Source of the DNA: Streptomyces violascens
GTDB taxonomy: Bacteria; Actinomycetota; Actinomycetes; Streptomycetales; Streptomycetaceae
DNA: 64,000 nt
Assembly: GCF_014649955.1 (NCBI RefSeq)
Contig: NZ_BMUA01000010.1
Coordinates: 186,001-250,000 of the forward strand
Reading direction: 5' to 3'
The notes beneath the pieces were generated by a model. The model searched no databases. It was not told the DNA's origin and was given only the letters and a program-made list of their open reading frames with translations. Position 1 is the first letter of the stretch. Each line of letters opens with the position of its first letter. A program made the position numbers and the translations under genes. This document shows positions 43,880 to 52,220 of the stretch, piece after piece.

Positions 43880-44788
43880 CTACGCGGCCCGCGCGCCCGC
43901 GACCTCCCGCAGCGCGGCCAGCACCCGGGCCACCGCAGGCCCCTCCTCCGCGCCGCGCCGCACGGCGGCCACGACATGCCGCCGAGGCTGATCCGCACTG
44001 AGTATCCGCGTGACGACGCCCGCGCGGCGCTCCGCGGCGGCCATCCGGGGCACCAGGGCGACCCCCATCCCGGCCTCGACCATGGCCAGGATCGCGGTCC
44101 AGCCGGCCGCGCTGTGCGCCTGTTCGGGGACGAAGCCGGCCGCCTCGCAGGCCGCCGTGGTGATCTCCGACCAGGGCCCGCTGCCGCCGAAGATCCACGG
44201 CTCGTGCGCCAGGTCGGCGAGCCGGAGGCCCGGTTCGGCGGCGAGCGGGTGCCCGGCGGGCAGCGCCACGTCGAGCGGGTCGGTGAGCAGCGGAAGCAGC
44301 GCGAACTTCGGGTCGCGGGCGCTCGGCGCGTGGGCGGCGAGGGAGAGGGCGAGGTCCACCGCCCCGGCCGAGAGCAGCTCGTACGCCTCGGCCGCCTCGG
44401 CCTCCCGCACCCGTACCTCCAGAGCCGGGTGGCTGCGGCGCAGCTGCTGCACGGCCGGCACGACGAGAGCGGCCACGGCCGTGGAGAACGCCCCCACCCG
44501 CACCTCTCCCGCCTCTCCTTGCAGATAGCCCGCCAACTCGGCGTCCGCGCGCTCCAGTTGGGCGAAGACGGCCTCGGCGTGGCGCAGTACGAGATGGGCG
44601 GCGTCGGTGAGGCGGACCCGGCGGCCGTGCGCTTCGAGCAGCGTCACGCCGAGCTGCCTGGCGAGGTTGGACAGCTGCTGCGAGACCGCCGAGGGCGTCA
44701 TCATGAGCACCTCGGCCGTCGCGGTCACGGTGCCCTGCTCGCGCAGGGTCCGCAGGATGTGCAGCTTCTTGATGTCCCACTCGCTCAT
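43880..44788 (-). CDS. LysR-family transcriptional regulator
   Basis: 302 residues from ATG 44788 (MSEWDIKKLHILRTLREQG). The winged-helix domain has TATAEVLMMTPSAVSQQLSNLARQLG, with HGRRVRLTDAAHLVLRHAE after it. A periplasmic-binding-like effector domain follows (EVRVGAFSTAVAALVVPAV, GVALVPRMA). It is the last gene of an EamA-EamA-LysR run on the minus strand, 34 bases after the first transporter, so it likely controls them or nearby genes in response to an amino-acid-like effector. Confidence 0.93.
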   Translation of the reverse strand: MSEWDIKKLHILRTLREQGTVTATAEVLMMTPSAVSQQLSNLARQLGVTLLEAHGRRVRLTDAAHLVLRHAEAVFAQLERADAELAGYLQGEAGEVRVGAFSTAVAALVVPAVQQLRRSHPALEVRVREAEAAEAYELLSAGAVDLALSLAAHAPSARDPKFALLPLLTDPLDVALPAGHPLAAEPGLRLADLAHEPWIFGGSGPWSEITTAACEAAGFVPEQAHSAAGWTAILAMVEAGMGVALVPRMAAAERRAGVVTRILSADQPRRHVVAAVRRGAEEGPAVARVLAALREVAGARAA

Positions 44789-44822
44789 GGGACGCAACAT
44801 ACCGGCGCCTCCCCGGGGCGCC

Positions 44823-45746
44823 TCACCTGCGGGATCCGAGAACGACTCCGCCGAGGATGAGCGCCATGCACACCAGCTGCGCCGGGCCCGTCGCCTCGCC
44901 GAGCAGGGGGTAGGAGAGCAGGGCCACGCAGACCGGCTGGAGGTAGTAGACGACTCCGGCGCGAGCGGCGCCGATCAGCGCGATCGCCTTGTTCCAGGCG
45001 AAGAAGGCGACCGCGGAGGAGAGCACCCCGACATAGAGGAGCGGGCCGACGGTGCCCGGCGTCGCGGCGAAGCCGCCCTGGACCGCCAGGCTCACTCCGT
45101 ACACCGGAGCCAGCATGAGCGCGCCGAGGACGAAGGTGGTGAACAGGAAGGCGAGCGCGCCGAGTTCGGCCGGGCGGCGCTTGAGGAGCACGCTGTACGA
45201 GGTGAAGCTGAGGGCGGCCGCGACCATCCACAGGTCGCCGGGCGCGAGGGCGAGATCGAGCGAGCCCTTGCTGACCAGGAGCAGCACACCGGCCACGGCG
45301 ACGAGCAGTCCGACGGTGCGGCGGGCGCCGAGCCGGCCTCCGGTGAGGCGCTCGTGGACGGCCATCAGGACCGGCGAGGCGGCCATGATCATGCCCATGT
45401 TGCCGGCCGAGGTGGAGGTTCCGGCCTGGTTGACGAGGGTGTTGTACACGGTGATGCCGAGCAGCGAGGCGAGCGTCAGGAAGCCCAAGTGGCTCCGGAT
45501 CAGAGCGCGTTGACGCCAGGCCTCACGAACGGCGAACGGGGCGGCCGCGGCGATGGCGATCAGCCAGCGCCAGAACGCGGCCTGGATCGGCGGAACCGAG
45601 TCGTGCAGGGCCCGGGAGGCGACGAAGCTCCCGGACCAGACGACCGTCGCGACGGCCGCGAAGACCAGGCCGAGCCCGGAGGCTCCGCCCACCTTCTTGG
45701 CCGCGGTGGCGCGCGGTGTGCTGCGGACTCGGTCCAGGACGGTCAC
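44823..45746 (-). CDS. EamA (DMT) family transporter, downstream copy
   Basis: 307 residues from a GTG at 45746 with GGAG upstream. Ten helices in two EamA repeats (VFAAVATVVWSGSFVASRAL and LWMVAAALSFTSYSVLLKR). It is probably an exporter of amino acids or other metabolites. It lies between the second EamA gene and the LysR gene, with gaps of 41 and 34 bases. The shared leader motif at 45812-45857 lies inside the 3' end of the upstream gene. Confidence 0.9.
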   Translation of the reverse strand: MTVLDRVRSTPRATAAKKVGGASGLGLVFAAVATVVWSGSFVASRALHDSVPPIQAAFWRWLIAIAAAAPFAVREAWRQRALIRSHLGFLTLASLLGITVYNTLVNQAGTSTSAGNMGMIMAASPVLMAVHERLTGGRLGARRTVGLLVAVAGVLLLVSKGSLDLALAPGDLWMVAAALSFTSYSVLLKRRPAELGALAFLFTTFVLGALMLAPVYGVSLAVQGGFAATPGTVGPLLYVGVLSSAVAFFAWNKAIALIGAARAGVVYYLQPVCVALLSYPLLGEATGPAQLVCMALILGGVVLGSRR

Positions 45747-45787
45747 GATGACTCCGTTTCGGGGCGGTGGGGCCGGGTGGTGTGCCC

Positions 45788-46735
45788 TTACCGTCGCACC
45801 GGGCGACTCGTCACGTCCATCGAAAGTTCCAGCTGGTTATCTTCAGTAGAACTGAACGATTGCGCGGACTTGGCCGGCTTCTTGGGAGTGACCTGGCCGG
45901 CCAGGGTGGCACCGAAGGCGATCGCCATGCCGAGGACTTGTACGGGAGCGAGCGCCTGGCCGAGTGCGGCCCAGCCGATGACGGCGGCGGTGAGCGGGGA
46001 GAGCGGGCCGAGGAAGGTGACGGAGGTCGCGGTCATGCGGCCGATGCCGCGGAACCAGAGCCAGTACGCGACGGCCGTGTTCACCAGGGCGAGGTAGACG
46101 TACCCGGCGATGTTGCGCCCGTCGAGCGCGGGCGGCGCACCCTCCACGAAGAAGGCCACCGGCGCTATGAGGAGTCCGCCCGCGGTGAGCTGCCAGCCGG
46201 TCAGGACCAGCGGTCCGACTCCCTCCGGCCGCCCCCAGCGCTTGGTGAACACGGTCCCGGCGGACATGCTCGCCGAGGAGCCGAGCGCGGCGATCACCCC
46301 GATCGCGTCGAAGGCTCCGGCCGCCTTCAGGACCACGAGGCTGACTCCGAGGGCTGCGGCGATGCCGGTCAGCAGGGTCCGCAGGGTGGGCTTCTCGCCG
46401 AGGAACAGGGCGGCGAGCCCAGCGACCCAGAGCGGTCCGACCGACCCGATCACGGCCGCCATGCCGCCGGGCAGCCGGTACGCGGAAAGGAAGAGCAGCG
46501 GGAAGAACGCGCCGATGTTGAGCGCCCCGAGCACGGCCGCCTTCCACCACCAGTCGCCTCTGGGCAGCCGTCTGGTCAGCGCGACCAGAGCGAGGCCTGC
46601 GGGCAGGGCCCGCATCATGCCGGTGAACAACGGGCGGTCAGCGGGGAGGAATTGGGTGGTGACGAAGTAGGTGGAGCCCCAGGAGACGGGGGCGAGGGCG
46701 GTGAGGGCGACGGTGACGAGCCGGTTCTGGTTCAT
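45788..46735 (-). CDS. EamA (DMT) family transporter, upstream copy
   Basis: 315 residues from ATG 46735 (MNQNRLVTVALTALAPVSWG) with GGGAAG upstream. Ten helices, with GSTYFVT and LSAYRLPGGMAAVIGSVGP as typical EamA sequences. Function as a metabolite exporter is likely. The last 23 residues (SFSSTEDNQLELSMDVTSRP) are unlike a transporter tail. They are encoded by a palindrome plus leader sequence that resembles the region before alc, so the frame seems to read through a regulatory site for the next gene. Confidence 0.88.
   Translation of the reverse strand: MNQNRLVTVALTALAPVSWGSTYFVTTQFLPADRPLFTGMMRALPAGLALVALTRRLPRGDWWWKAAVLGALNIGAFFPLLFLSAYRLPGGMAAVIGSVGPLWVAGLAALFLGEKPTLRTLLTGIAAALGVSLVVLKAAGAFDAIGVIAALGSSASMSAGTVFTKRWGRPEGVGPLVLTGWQLTAGGLLIAPVAFFVEGAPPALDGRNIAGYVYLALVNTAVAYWLWFRGIGRMTATSVTFLGPLSPLTAAVIGWAALGQALAPVQVLGMAIAFGATLAGQVTPKKPAKSAQSFSSTEDNQLELSMDVTSRPVRR
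45812..45857 (-). promoter_or_regulatory. Leader motif and palindrome upstream of the downstream EamA gene
   Basis: TTCAGT-AGA-ACTGAA (45842-45856) is a perfect 6-base-arm palindrome. After it, on the minus strand, comes GGAACTTTCGATGGACGTG, as before alc. It lies 66 bases before the EamA start at 45746 and inside the upstream coding sequence. Confidence 0.5.
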
Positions 46736-46802
46736 GTGACTTCCCTGTCGGTTCCGGTTCATGGGACTTGCTGTCCGGGCCGGTGTCGGCCCGCAGCGGG
46801 GC

Positions 46803-46920
46803 ATTTCAGCCGGTCCGGCGTTTGAGGACGAGCGCCCTTGAGGCGCGAACGGGGGTCCGGGGCGGAGCCCCGGGGGCCCTTCACCCCCGGAGGGTCTCGG
46901 GGGGCGGGGTGGGGAATGAA
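46803..46920. repeat. Composite intergenic repeat upstream of the EamA operon
   Basis: Reads box A (TCAGCCGGTCCGGCGTTTGA), then GACGAGCGCCCTTGA, box B (GTCCGGGGCGGAGCCCCGG) and box C (GGAGGGTCTCGGGGGGCGGG), ending GGGGAATGAATC right at the MFS stop codon. The same order is found at 49201-49345. Confidence 0.72.
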
Positions 46921-48198
46921 TCAGCCTGCGGCGACCGCCACCCCCCGCCCGGCGGAAGCAACCCGCACCGCCCCACCCGGCAGCACCCGCTCAAGCCGCA
47001 CCACCACGCCCGCCGCCACCACCGACGTACCGACAAGCAGCGCCCACGGCAACCGCCCGTCCACCGCCATCAGCGCCGTGAAGAGCGACGGCGCGAGCGC
47101 CGCCGACAGCGACCAGGACAGCTGGTACGCCGCCAGGTACCGCCCCCGAAGCGCCTCCGGCGCGGCCGCCACCGAGAGCGCCCCGGCGGACGGGCTGTGG
47201 ACGAGTTCCCCCAGCGTGTACAGCGCGACGATGAGCAGCAGCGCCCCGCCGAGCACGACCCCCGAGCCGGGCCGGAACGTACCGAGCACGATCTGCGCGG
47301 CGAACGCGGCGGCGAAGAGGAGCGAGCCGAGCGCCGAGGAGCGGGTGCGCCGGGCGCCGCGGGACCGGACCCGCGCCGCGACCACGACCCCGCCCGCCGC
47401 GCACATCACCGTGTTGAGCGTGAACGCGGTGCCGGTGATGGCCTGGGGCCCGTGCAGCCAGGTGGTGATGTAGAGGGGGAAGAGGACGGAGAGGGCCGAA
47501 TAACCCAGCGCGTTCAGGAAGTTGACGGCGGTGAGCCCGAGGAAGGGCCGGTCGGCGAAGACCTGCCGGTAGCCGGCGGAGGGCTGGGCCGCGCCCTCGA
47601 CCGGCGCCCGCCGTTCGCCCCGTACGCCCCGCATGAGCAGGGCCGCGAGCGCGAAGCTGGCCGCGTTGAGCCAGGCCGCCGCGGTGAATCCGGCGTCCCC
47701 GCCGAACCCGACGACGAGCGAGGCGAGCAGCGAGCCGGCACCGAGTCCGCCGTTGCGCAGGGCGCGCGAGGAGGCCTGGAGCCGGTCCCGGTCGGCGCCC
47801 TGGGCGACCTCGCCGAGCAGCGACTGCTGTACGGCGGGGAAGGCCCGGTCGCCGAAGGCGGTGGCGAGCGCGACGGCGGCGAAGGCGGGGAGGGAGTGGG
47901 CGAAGGGGTAGAGCAGGAAGCCCGCGCCCCGCACCCCGTACAGCAGGAGCTGCACCCGTCTCGCCCCGTACCGGTCGACGGCGGACCCGGCGAGCGGCAG
48001 CGCGCCGAGCCCGGCAAGACCGACGACGGTGAGCACGAGTCCGACGGTGGCGAACGAGAGCCCGGTGACGTGGTGGAAGAACACCAGGCTGAACGGCACG
48101 TACATCCCGGATCCGGTCGCGTCGACGGCCATGGCGACGAGCATCCGGCGTTCCCCGGCTATCCGGGCGGTGCGGGTACGGCTGCGGAACGTACGCAT
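46921..48198 (-). CDS. Major facilitator superfamily transporter
   Basis: 425 residues from ATG 48198 with CGGAG upstream. Twelve helices. The DRYGARRVQ loop after helix 2 is the MFS motif A variant, and GDRAFPAVQQSLLGEVAQG is in the first half. Most likely a drug or metabolite exporter of the DHA group. It is divergent from a MarR regulator, with a palindrome between them, the usual layout of a MarR-controlled efflux pump. Confidence 0.9.
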   Translation of the reverse strand: MRTFRSRTRTARIAGERRMLVAMAVDATGSGMYVPFSLVFFHHVTGLSFATVGLVLTVVGLAGLGALPLAGSAVDRYGARRVQLLLYGVRGAGFLLYPFAHSLPAFAAVALATAFGDRAFPAVQQSLLGEVAQGADRDRLQASSRALRNGGLGAGSLLASLVVGFGGDAGFTAAAWLNAASFALAALLMRGVRGERRAPVEGAAQPSAGYRQVFADRPFLGLTAVNFLNALGYSALSVLFPLYITTWLHGPQAITGTAFTLNTVMCAAGGVVVAARVRSRGARRTRSSALGSLLFAAAFAAQIVLGTFRPGSGVVLGGALLLIVALYTLGELVHSPSAGALSVAAAPEALRGRYLAAYQLSWSLSAALAPSLFTALMAVDGRLPWALLVGTSVVAAGVVVRLERVLPGGAVRVASAGRGVAVAAG

Positions 48199-48272
48199 GG
48201 GGACTCCGGGGGCGCTCGGTCTTCACGGTGATCGCTCGATGCGATGACCAGGAGTGGCAATCGCTCGATGGG

Positions 48273-48296
48273 AAGTAGCTTACTCGTAAGCTACTT
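48273..48296. promoter_or_regulatory. MarR operator palindrome between MFS and MarR genes
   Basis: The arms AAGTAGCTTAC (48273-48283) and GTAAGCTACTT (48286-48296) are perfect complements around a TC centre. It lies 75 bases before the MFS start and 54 before the MarR start. Two direct copies of ATCGCTCGATG (48231-48241 and 48260-48270) lie on the MFS side and may be a second binding element. Confidence 0.88.
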
Positions 48297-48349
48297 TTCG
48301 TCAAGCAACTTTCTTGCGCCCGACTGAACCGACTCGGATACTGGGCCAC

Positions 48350-48910
48350 ATGAATGCCGCAAAGACTCCCCAGACCCCGACGCCGACCCCGGCACCGACG
48401 TCCGCCGAGCCGCTGCCCGACGCACCCTCGGACGCGGTGGACGCGATCACCGCGCAGTGGGCGGCGGTCCGCCCGGACCTCGAAACGGTCCCGATGGCGG
48501 TGTACGGCCGGATCTACCGGATCGCGCGCGCGATGGGCGAGCGGATGGACAAGGAGTACGCGCAGTTCGGCATCGGGCGGGGCGAGTTCGACGTCATCGC
48601 CACGCTGCGGCGCTCGGGCGAGCCGTACACCCTGTCGCCGCGGCAGCTCTCGGCGACGCTGATGCTGACGACGGGAGGGATGACGGGGCGCCTCGACAAG
48701 CTGGAGAAGGCGGGGCTGTTGCGCCGCAGCCCCGACCCGACGGACCGCCGGGGACTGCGGGTGAGCCTCACGGAGAAGGGCCTGGCCCTGGTGGACGAGT
48801 CGGTGACGGCCGGGCTGGCCGCCCAGACCGAGGTCCTCACGTCCGCACTGAATGCGGACGAGGCGGCTCAACTGTCCGCGCTGCTAAGGAAGTTGCTGGC
48901 GGCGCACTGA
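48350..48910 (+). CDS. MarR-family transcriptional regulator
   Basis: 186 residues from ATG 48350. A Pro/Thr/Ala-rich 30-residue tail precedes the core. The winged helix reads LSPRQLSATLMLTTGGMTGRLDKLEKAGLLRRSPDPTDRRGLRVSLT, with the DxRG wing intact. It should repress itself and the divergent MFS gene through the palindrome at 48273. Upstream in-frame ATG at 48314 lies too near the operator to be preferred. Confidence 0.93.
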   Translation: MNAAKTPQTPTPTPAPTSAEPLPDAPSDAVDAITAQWAAVRPDLETVPMAVYGRIYRIARAMGERMDKEYAQFGIGRGEFDVIATLRRSGEPYTLSPRQLSATLMLTTGGMTGRLDKLEKAGLLRRSPDPTDRRGLRVSLTEKGLALVDESVTAGLAAQTEVLTSALNADEAAQLSALLRKLLAAH

Positions 48911-49456
48911 GGTGGGGGGAATGCCCCGCCCCGCCCCTTCCCGCCGTGAGACTCTGCGGCTCCGCCGCGTGGCCTCCGGGGGCGGGACTGGGCTGAGGCC
49001 CGTTGCCGGGGCGCTGCCCCCGGCCCCCGCTCCTCGAACGCCGGAGGGGCTGAATGCGTCGACGGCTTTCGCCCGCGTGCCACGCGTGGCTGGTCGCGCA
49101 GTCCCCCGCGCCCCTGTCAGGGCTGGCCTTGGCGGGGTGCCCATACAGGCATACCCAGCCTGTCATGGGGGTCCCCCTGGCCCTTAAGGCCTTGGGGGAG
49201 ATTGAGGACGAGCGCCCTTGAAGCGCCAACGGGGTCTGGGGCAGCGCCCCAGGGAACGACCGCCGAGCCGCACCCGAACGACATCCCCCGGAGGGTCTCG
49301 GGAAGGGGCGGGGTGGGGGGCAATGGGGTCTGGGGCGCAGCCCCAGGGGCCCGCCCGCACGTGCCGGGCGAACGGCAGACACCCGCCCCTCGCTCAGCCC
49401 CCGCGGGAGGGGGCGGAACGGGCGGGCGGGTGGGAAAACCAGGCCGACAGACCCGG
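48911..49456. repeat. 546-base gene-free convergent region made of dispersed repeats
   Basis: Contains an inverted composite repeat (48911-49060, with GAACGCCGGAGGGGCTGA), an inverted GGCTGGTCGCGCAGTCCCC unit (49087-49120) and a GGGGGTCC block shared with the MITE (49165-49200). A forward composite follows (49201-49345), then a GGGCGGGCGGGTGGG copy at 49420-49434, 22 bases beyond the small membrane protein stop. No gene is credible here. Confidence 0.75.
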
Positions 49457-49696
49457 CTACGCCTTCGTCGGCGCCTTCCGGGACTTGTCAAGGACCATCA
49501 CCAGTCCGGCGATGACCGCGAACAGCGCGATCGGCGCGACCACGAACAGACCGATCGTGTCGATCACGCTCAGGCCGGGCCCCGGGTCGTCACCGTCGTC
49601 GCGCGTGAGCGCAAGCGCGGGGGACGACATGAGCAGCATCATCAGCGTCGTACCGGCTGCTACGGCGCCGGCGCGCAGGGCGTTCTTCTTGTCCAC
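49457..49696 (-). CDS. Small membrane protein with signal-like N terminus, function unknown
   Basis: 79 residues from a GTG at 49696. The N-terminal hydrophobic stretch (AGAVAAGTTLMMLLMSSPALA) looks like a signal peptide or helix. A short acidic segment (TRDDGDDPGPG) follows, then a second helix (TIGLFVVAPIALFAVIAGLVMVL), and a basic tail KSRKAPTKA. No Shine-Dalgarno is visible. The reading frame stays open far upstream, but only this part has protein-like composition. No family known to me. Confidence 0.7.
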   Translation of the reverse strand: MDKKNALRAGAVAAGTTLMMLLMSSPALALTRDDGDDPGPGLSVIDTIGLFVVAPIALFAVIAGLVMVLDKSRKAPTKA

Positions 49697-49797
49697 GGTG
49701 CAAACGTAGCGAACGCCCGAGCGGGCCGCGCGCCCGGGGGTGCCGTACGGGGCCGACACAGCCCGGCCCTCCAGCACCGTACGCAGGAAACCCCACC

Positions 49798-51873
49798 TCA
49801 GGGGACGCTCCCAGCACTTGCCGTCCAGGGCCCCGCCTCCCCGGCAGCCCCGCCTCGGCCTCCGCCCGCCGCACCCCCTCTCCCCCCGAACACCCGCATC
49901 AGCCGCCGCACCCGGGGCGAAGCCACGATGGCCTCCAGGGCGAGGGGCTGGGCGTCCGGGCCCGCCACCGGGAGGCGCCAGTTGGGGTACTCGTCCCACG
50001 TGCCCGGCAGGTTCTGCGGTCTGCGGTCGCCCACCGCGTCCGGCAGCCACACGCCCACCATCCGGGCCGGGGTGCGCAGCAGGAAGGCGTAGACCGCGCG
50101 GATCTCCGCCTCCTCGTCGCCGGGGGCGTCCGGGAGCAGGCCCAGGCGTTCGAGGTAGCCGAGCCACTCGGACACCTCCGCGCGGGCCGCGTGCTGCTCC
50201 TGGGCGAGCGGGGTCGCAAGGAGGCCGAGGCGGTGGCGGAGCTGGACGTGTTCGCCGGTGAGGCGGGCCGCCGTGGACGGCAGGTCGTGGGTGGTGGCGG
50301 TGGCCACGCAGGCCGATCGCCAGGACTCGGGGGCCAGCGGCCGCCCCGTACCCGCCCAGTCCCGCTCGAACCAGAGCACCGACGTGCCCAGCACGCCCCG
50401 CTCGGCCAGAGCCTCGCGTACGCCCGGCTCGACCGTGCCCAGGTCCTCCCCTATGACGACCGCGCCCGCGCGGTGCGCCTCCAGGGCGAGGACGGCGAGC
50501 ATCGCCTCCGCGTCGTAGTGGACGTACGTGCCGTCCGTCGGCGGGTGCCCCTCCGGCACCCACCACAACCGGAACAGGCCCATGACGTGGTCGATGCGCA
50601 GGGCGCCCGCGTGGCGCAGGAGGCCCTGGAGCAGGCCGCGGTACGGGGCGTAACCACTGGCCGCGAGGACGTCGGGGCGCCAGGGCGGCAGGCCCCAGTC
50701 CTGGCCGCGCGCGTTGAAGGCGTCCGGGGGCGCGCCGATGGACATGCCGGGCGCGTACGCGTCCTGCTGGGCCCAGGCGTCGGCGCCCTCGGGGTGCGCG
50801 CCGACCGCGAGGTCGTGGACGAGTCCGACCGGCATGCCCGCCTCGCGGGCGGCACGCTGGGCCGCGGCGAGCTGGGTGTCGGTCAGCCAGGCGAGCCAGG
50901 TGTGGAAGTCGACCCGGTCGATGAGCTCGCGGCGAGCGCGGGCGGTCGCGGCGGATCTCGGGTCGCGCAGCCCCTCGGGCCAGCGCCGCCAGTGCGGCCC
51001 GTACCGCTCGGCGAGCGCGCACCAGGTGGCGTGGTCCTCCAGGGCCTGGCCCTGCTCGGCGAGGAAGTCGCAGTACGCGGCCCGGCGCCCCGGCCCGAGC
51101 GGCACCCGGTACAGGATGTCCAGGGCTTCGCGCTTCAGCTCCCACACGGCGTCCCGGTCGATCAACTCCCCCTTCACGAGCACCCGTTGACGCAGGGCGG
51201 CCGCGCGGGCGGTCAGCTCGTCGAGTCCGGCGCGCCCGGTGGCGTACGCGTACTCGGGGATGTCCTCGATGCGCAGGTGTACGGGGTCGGGGAAGCGGCG
51301 CGAGGAGGGGCGGTAGGGGGACGGGTCGGTCGGGGCGCCGGGCACGGCCGCGTGCAACGGGTTGACCTGCACGAATCCGGAGCCGAACGTGCGGCCCGAC
51401 CAGCTCGCGAGCTCCGCGAGGTCGCCGAGGTCGCCCATGCCCCAGGAGCGGCTGGAGAGCAGCGAGTAGAGCTGGACGAGGAAGCCGTGGGTCCGGGACG
51501 GGGGCTGCGGCACGCCCTCCGGCGCGACGATCAGTGTCGCGGACGCGGTACGGCCGTCCCCGTGGCGTACGTCCACCCGGTGGACGCCCAGCGGGAGTTG
51601 ACCGACCGGGGTGCCGACGACCGTCAGCTCGTCGGACAGGCCCGGCACCGGTCCGTCACCCCAGCGCACCAGCGTCGGGGGCAGCAGGCGGTCCGCCTCG
51701 GCGCCTTCGGCGGCGGCCAGGGCCCGGCACAGTGCGTCCGGGGTCGACGCGTCCACGCCGAGTGCGGCGAGGACGGCGACCACCGTGGCGTCCGGCACGT
51801 CGACGGTGACGCCCGCCGACGGGGAGTACGACGTGGCCACGCCGTGCCGGGCGGCGAGCCGGGCCAGGGTCAT
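49798..51873 (-). CDS. malQ: 4-alpha-glucanotransferase (amylomaltase, GH77)
   Basis: Disproportionates maltodextrins in the cytoplasm. 691 residues from ATG 51873. The N-terminal extension of about 150 residues is typical of actinobacterial MalQ. Active-site segments: GFVQVNPLHA, LVHDLAVG, the nucleophile Asp in ALRIDHVMG, the acid Glu in VIGEDLGTV and the final Asp region TTHDLPST. The start codon is only 4 bases after the stop of a 47-codon ORF, suggesting coupled translation. The last 15 residues are Gly/Ala-rich filler. Confidence 0.95.
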   Translation of the reverse strand: MTLARLAARHGVATSYSPSAGVTVDVPDATVVAVLAALGVDASTPDALCRALAAAEGAEADRLLPPTLVRWGDGPVPGLSDELTVVGTPVGQLPLGVHRVDVRHGDGRTASATLIVAPEGVPQPPSRTHGFLVQLYSLLSSRSWGMGDLGDLAELASWSGRTFGSGFVQVNPLHAAVPGAPTDPSPYRPSSRRFPDPVHLRIEDIPEYAYATGRAGLDELTARAAALRQRVLVKGELIDRDAVWELKREALDILYRVPLGPGRRAAYCDFLAEQGQALEDHATWCALAERYGPHWRRWPEGLRDPRSAATARARRELIDRVDFHTWLAWLTDTQLAAAQRAAREAGMPVGLVHDLAVGAHPEGADAWAQQDAYAPGMSIGAPPDAFNARGQDWGLPPWRPDVLAASGYAPYRGLLQGLLRHAGALRIDHVMGLFRLWWVPEGHPPTDGTYVHYDAEAMLAVLALEAHRAGAVVIGEDLGTVEPGVREALAERGVLGTSVLWFERDWAGTGRPLAPESWRSACVATATTHDLPSTAARLTGEHVQLRHRLGLLATPLAQEQHAARAEVSEWLGYLERLGLLPDAPGDEEAEIRAVYAFLLRTPARMVGVWLPDAVGDRRPQNLPGTWDEYPNWRLPVAGPDAQPLALEAIVASPRVRRLMRVFGGRGGAAGGGRGGAAGEAGPWTASAGSVP

Positions 51874-51877
51874 GGCC

Positions 51878-52021
51878 TCAGAATCCCGCGGCCGCGGCCA
51901 CCGGCGTGGGCTCGCTGGTCAGCGGGGCGGTCTCGGACATCGGGGGTTCGCTGATCAGGGGCTCGGCGTCGGCCATGGGCGGCTCGCTGGTCAGCGGCTG
52001 CTCGGGGGCGGTGGCGACCAC
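51878..52021 (-). CDS. Uncatalogued 47-residue repeat protein upstream of malQ
   Basis: From a GTG at 52021 with GGAGG five bases upstream, a 47-residue peptide runs to a TGA at 51878. After VATAPEQ it has three near-repeats of 11-13 residues: PLTSEPPMADAE, PLISEPPMSETA and PLTSEPTPV, ending AAAAGF. It is acidic, proline-rich and lacks hydrophobic segments. The stop lies 4 bases before the malQ ATG. The good ribosome site and the repeat at protein level support a real gene. It may be a leader peptide for malQ or a small structural protein. Confidence 0.62.
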   Translation of the reverse strand: MVATAPEQPLTSEPPMADAEPLISEPPMSETAPLTSEPTPVAAAAGF

Positions 52022-52220
52022 GGGGGCCTCCGGATTCGATGGGGGGCAGGGACAAGTGGTGCCCTACCCCGTGGACGGTCCGCCAGACGTATCGCCGCTC
52101 ACAAGCTCGTACCGCGCGCATCGCACCAGGCATATCAGACAGAACGGCCACTCGCATTGACACCCTCGGCAGACGGGTGGTGGGCTCGTGGCTCACGCAG
52201 TGCCAGGTGAGGAGTGGCCC

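Noticed and set aside
51870..52187. Alternative 84- to 95-residue frames on both strands over the small ORF before malQ
   Set aside because: They lack a ribosome site or run into Arg-rich antisense sequence; only the frame with three PLTSEPP repeats has protein-like character.
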